The translations under genes were made by a program, and so were the position numbers. Below the pieces are notes generated by a model, which ran no database searches, was not told where the DNA came from, and was given only the letters and a program-made list of their open reading frames with translations. Positions 62,421 through 64,000 of a stretch of 64,000 nt of DNA are shown piece after piece; position 1 is the first letter of the stretch; every line of letters begins with the position of its first letter. The DNA is taken from assembly GCF_027923585.1 (NCBI RefSeq), contig NZ_BRPL01000002.1:1351585-1415584 (forward strand), read 5' to 3'. This DNA is from Philodulcilactobacillus myokonensis. Its GTDB lineage: Bacteria; Bacillota; Bacilli; Lactobacillales; Lactobacillaceae.

Positions 62421-63701
62421 TTAATGATGCGCTGATTTCAACTGTTTGATATAGGTATCTGATTGTTTTTGATTAAATTCATGCTCTGATTGGCCGATAA
62501 TAACAGTTGCTAACGAATTACCGATTACATTCACACCAGTCCGTCCCATATCGATTAAACGATCAATTCCGGCAATAAAGGTTAATCCTGTCATTGGAAC
62601 CCCGACTGATGAAATCGTGGCAAGCAGGACAACGAATGATGCTCCCGGAACACCAGCCATTCCACGTGATGTAATCATCAGGACAACCAATAATGTGATT
62701 TGTTGCCCAATCGATAAATGAATATTATAGGCTTGAACTAAGAATAATGCGGCTAATGATTGATAAATAGCTGATCCATCTAAATTAAACGTATAACCGG
62801 TTGGAATGACAAACGATACGATTGATTGGCTAACACCAAATTTATGAAGTCGATCCATATTTTTAGGCAATGCTGCTTCTGAACTCGCGGTTGAAAAAGC
62901 TAAAATTACTTCATTTTTAATCACGTATAGTAAACGCCAAATATTAAAGCCAAAAATTTTAGCGGCTAATCCCATGAAAACAATGATAAATAGGATCATG
63001 GTTGCGTAAACAATTAAAACAAAATAACTTAGTGGTGCTAAAACTGATAAACCTAATTGAGCAACCGTTACGCCAATTAGAGCACAAACACCAATTGGTG
63101 ATACCTTCATAATCCAATTCGTGACTTTAAACATTACCTGGGTAACGGCATTTAGGAAATCAACAACTACTTTCCCTTTTTCACCGATGGCGGCAGTTCC
63201 TAGTCCAAAAAAGACAGAAAAGAAAATGACCGACATGATATTTCCATTACTCAACGATTGAAAAATATTAGTAGGAATAATTCCCATTAACGTCCCTAAA
63301 ATACCATGATGTTGACTAACCTTCGCCGTTGATATGTATTGGCTAACGTCAGTTCCATGAAGAGCATGGATATTAATAAAACTCCCCGGATGGGTTAAAT
63401 TACCAATAATCAATCCAAGGGCAATTGCAATGGTTGTCATTACTTCAAAATAAAGCAATGTTTTACCACCGACACGGCCTAGTTTCTTAATATTACCCAT
63501 ACTTGCGATTCCAACGGTCAAACAAGATACAATAATTGGCAAAACAATCATTTGAATTAAGTTAATAAACATGGTTCCAATGCCCTGCATGACATTAATT
63601 GCAATTGAATTATGATAAAAGATAATCCCTAAAACAATTCCCAATGCTAAACCAATGAAAATCTGCCACCCTAACGTCAAATGATGAGTACGAGTTTTCA
63701 T
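62421..63701 (-). CDS. Dicarboxylate/amino acid:cation symporter (DAACS family, GltP/GltT-like)
   Basis: A membrane protein of 426 residues that imports glutamate, aspartate or C4-dicarboxylates with H+ or Na+; trimeric in the family. Visible hallmarks are the Ser-rich re-entrant loop STASSEAALPKNMDR and the IPTGYTFNLDGSAIY segment of helix 7, followed by helix 8 with DRLIDMGRTGVNVIGNSLA, where the Asp and Arg bind acidic substrate; an Arg in DMGRTGVN fits an acidic amino acid carrier. The length is normal. TAGGAG lies 12 nt before the ATG. It lies directly downstream of the rRNA operon but is separated from it by a terminator. Confidence 0.95.
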   Translation of the reverse strand: MKTRTHHLTLGWQIFIGLALGIVLGIIFYHNSIAINVMQGIGTMFINLIQMIVLPIIVSCLTVGIASMGNIKKLGRVGGKTLLYFEVMTTIAIALGLIIGNLTHPGSFINIHALHGTDVSQYISTAKVSQHHGILGTLMGIIPTNIFQSLSNGNIMSVIFFSVFFGLGTAAIGEKGKVVVDFLNAVTQVMFKVTNWIMKVSPIGVCALIGVTVAQLGLSVLAPLSYFVLIVYATMILFIIVFMGLAAKIFGFNIWRLLYVIKNEVILAFSTASSEAALPKNMDRLHKFGVSQSIVSFVIPTGYTFNLDGSAIYQSLAALFLVQAYNIHLSIGQQITLLVVLMITSRGMAGVPGASFVVLLATISSVGVPMTGLTFIAGIDRLIDMGRTGVNVIGNSLATVIIGQSEHEFNQKQSDTYIKQLKSAHH

Positions 63702-63784
63702 ATATTTAATTCGCTCCTAAGTATTAAAAAATAGTTTACTATCTTTTAATATATCACATTCTTATGATGAATTAAAAATGTAAA

Positions 63785-63820
63785 ATAAAAAAGCCTTTGA
63801 AATTAATCAAAGACTTTTTT
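63785..63820 (-). terminator. Terminator of the rRNA operon
   Basis: On the minus strand GTCTTTGA pairs with TCAAAGGC (one G-U) followed by a T-run, a few bases after the 5S end. Confidence 0.8.
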
Positions 63821-63824
63821 GTTT

Positions 63825-63941
63825 GCGTGGCAACGTCCTATCTTCGCAAGGTGCGATCCCCCAACTATTTTTGGCGTTTAGAAGCTTAACTGCTGTGTTC
63901 GGCATGGTTACAGGTGTATCCTTCTAGCTATCGCCACCACA
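63825..63941 (-). rRNA. rrf: 5S ribosomal RNA
   Basis: About 117 nt reading leftwards, starting TGTGGTGGCGATAGC and ending GTTGCCACGC, with the conserved GGATACACCTG and CATGCCGAACACAG segments. The ends pair as the 5S helix I. It is the last gene of an rRNA operon whose 23S and 16S genes lie beyond the right edge. Confidence 0.97.
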
Positions 63942-64000
63942 CTATTTAATTGTTCAGAGAACTTCGTTCTCTCAAAACTAGCTAATATTAATTCCTAATT
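63942..64000 (-). other. 23S-5S intergenic spacer
   Basis: A hairpin with AGAGAAC/GTTCTCT arms (63956-63972) fits a processing stem between 23S and 5S rRNA. The 23S 3' end is not within the window. Confidence 0.6.

Noticed and set aside
1..64000. Insertion sequences, prophage genes, tRNA genes or an origin of replication.
   Set aside because: No transposase, integrase, phage structural gene, cloverleaf or DnaA-box cluster could be recognised by reading both strands.

Overview
The window looks like chromosome from a low-GC, heterofermentative member of the Lactobacillaceae, probably Apilactobacillus or a close relative (Fructilactobacillus, Nicoliella). The pointers are a phosphoketolase, glucose-6-phosphate and 6-phosphogluconate dehydrogenases, strong Gram-positive ribosome binding sites, frequent TTG starts, an Ile T-box, CIRCE and cre-like operators, and above all two giant secreted repeat proteins. 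Giant extracellular proteins of this sort have been reported from bee- and flower-associated Apilactobacillus. The genus is an inference; no marker gene here proves it.

Layout. Positions 1-12575 (minus) hold the N-terminal ~4,190 codons of a giant surface protein whose C terminus lies outside the window. It has a variant KxYKxGKxW-type signal, a Ser/Asn-rich stretch, a beta-rich adhesin-like head and about 50 copies of a 59-residue repeat. Positions 12.8-21.2 kb carry housekeeping genes: phosphoketolase, a GntR/UTRA regulator, YbaK-type deacylase, an HD-domain protein, a type I dehydroquinase homologue that has lost its catalytic lysine, an aldo/keto reductase, and a T-box-controlled BrnQ carrier. 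Positions 21268-43932 (minus) are a single 7,554-residue giant gene. It has the same kind of signal and head as the first, but its stalk is about 46 copies of a different, ~127-residue Ala/Ser-rich repeat with a higher-order three-unit periodicity, and it ends in two DUF5776-like domains.

From 44 to 64 kb there is a SemiSWEET-like protein, an ammonium transporter, a CIRCE-controlled Hsp20, a GT39/ArnT-like membrane glycosyltransferase, a charged protein of unknown function, a CorC/HlyC-type protein with NrdI, an MFS exporter, a secreted Lys-rich protein, zwf and gnd, a tandem pair of paralogous amino acid permeases, a multicopper oxidase, a dicarboxylate/glutamate symporter, and 5S rRNA at the right edge (the end of an rRNA operon read leftwards).

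How it fits together. zwf and gnd feed pentose phosphate to phosphoketolase, which is the main sugar route of an obligate heterofermenter. BrnQ, two permeases, GltP-type and Amt carriers supply nitrogen to a probable auxotroph. More than half of the window codes for two fibrous cell-surface proteins.

The least explained non-coding pieces are a promoter-to-terminator unit at 61920-62400 with a 31-codon ORF and mutually exclusive RNA pairings, and a compact structured RNA candidate at 46080-46250. No tRNA, insertion sequence, prophage or CRISPR array was seen.
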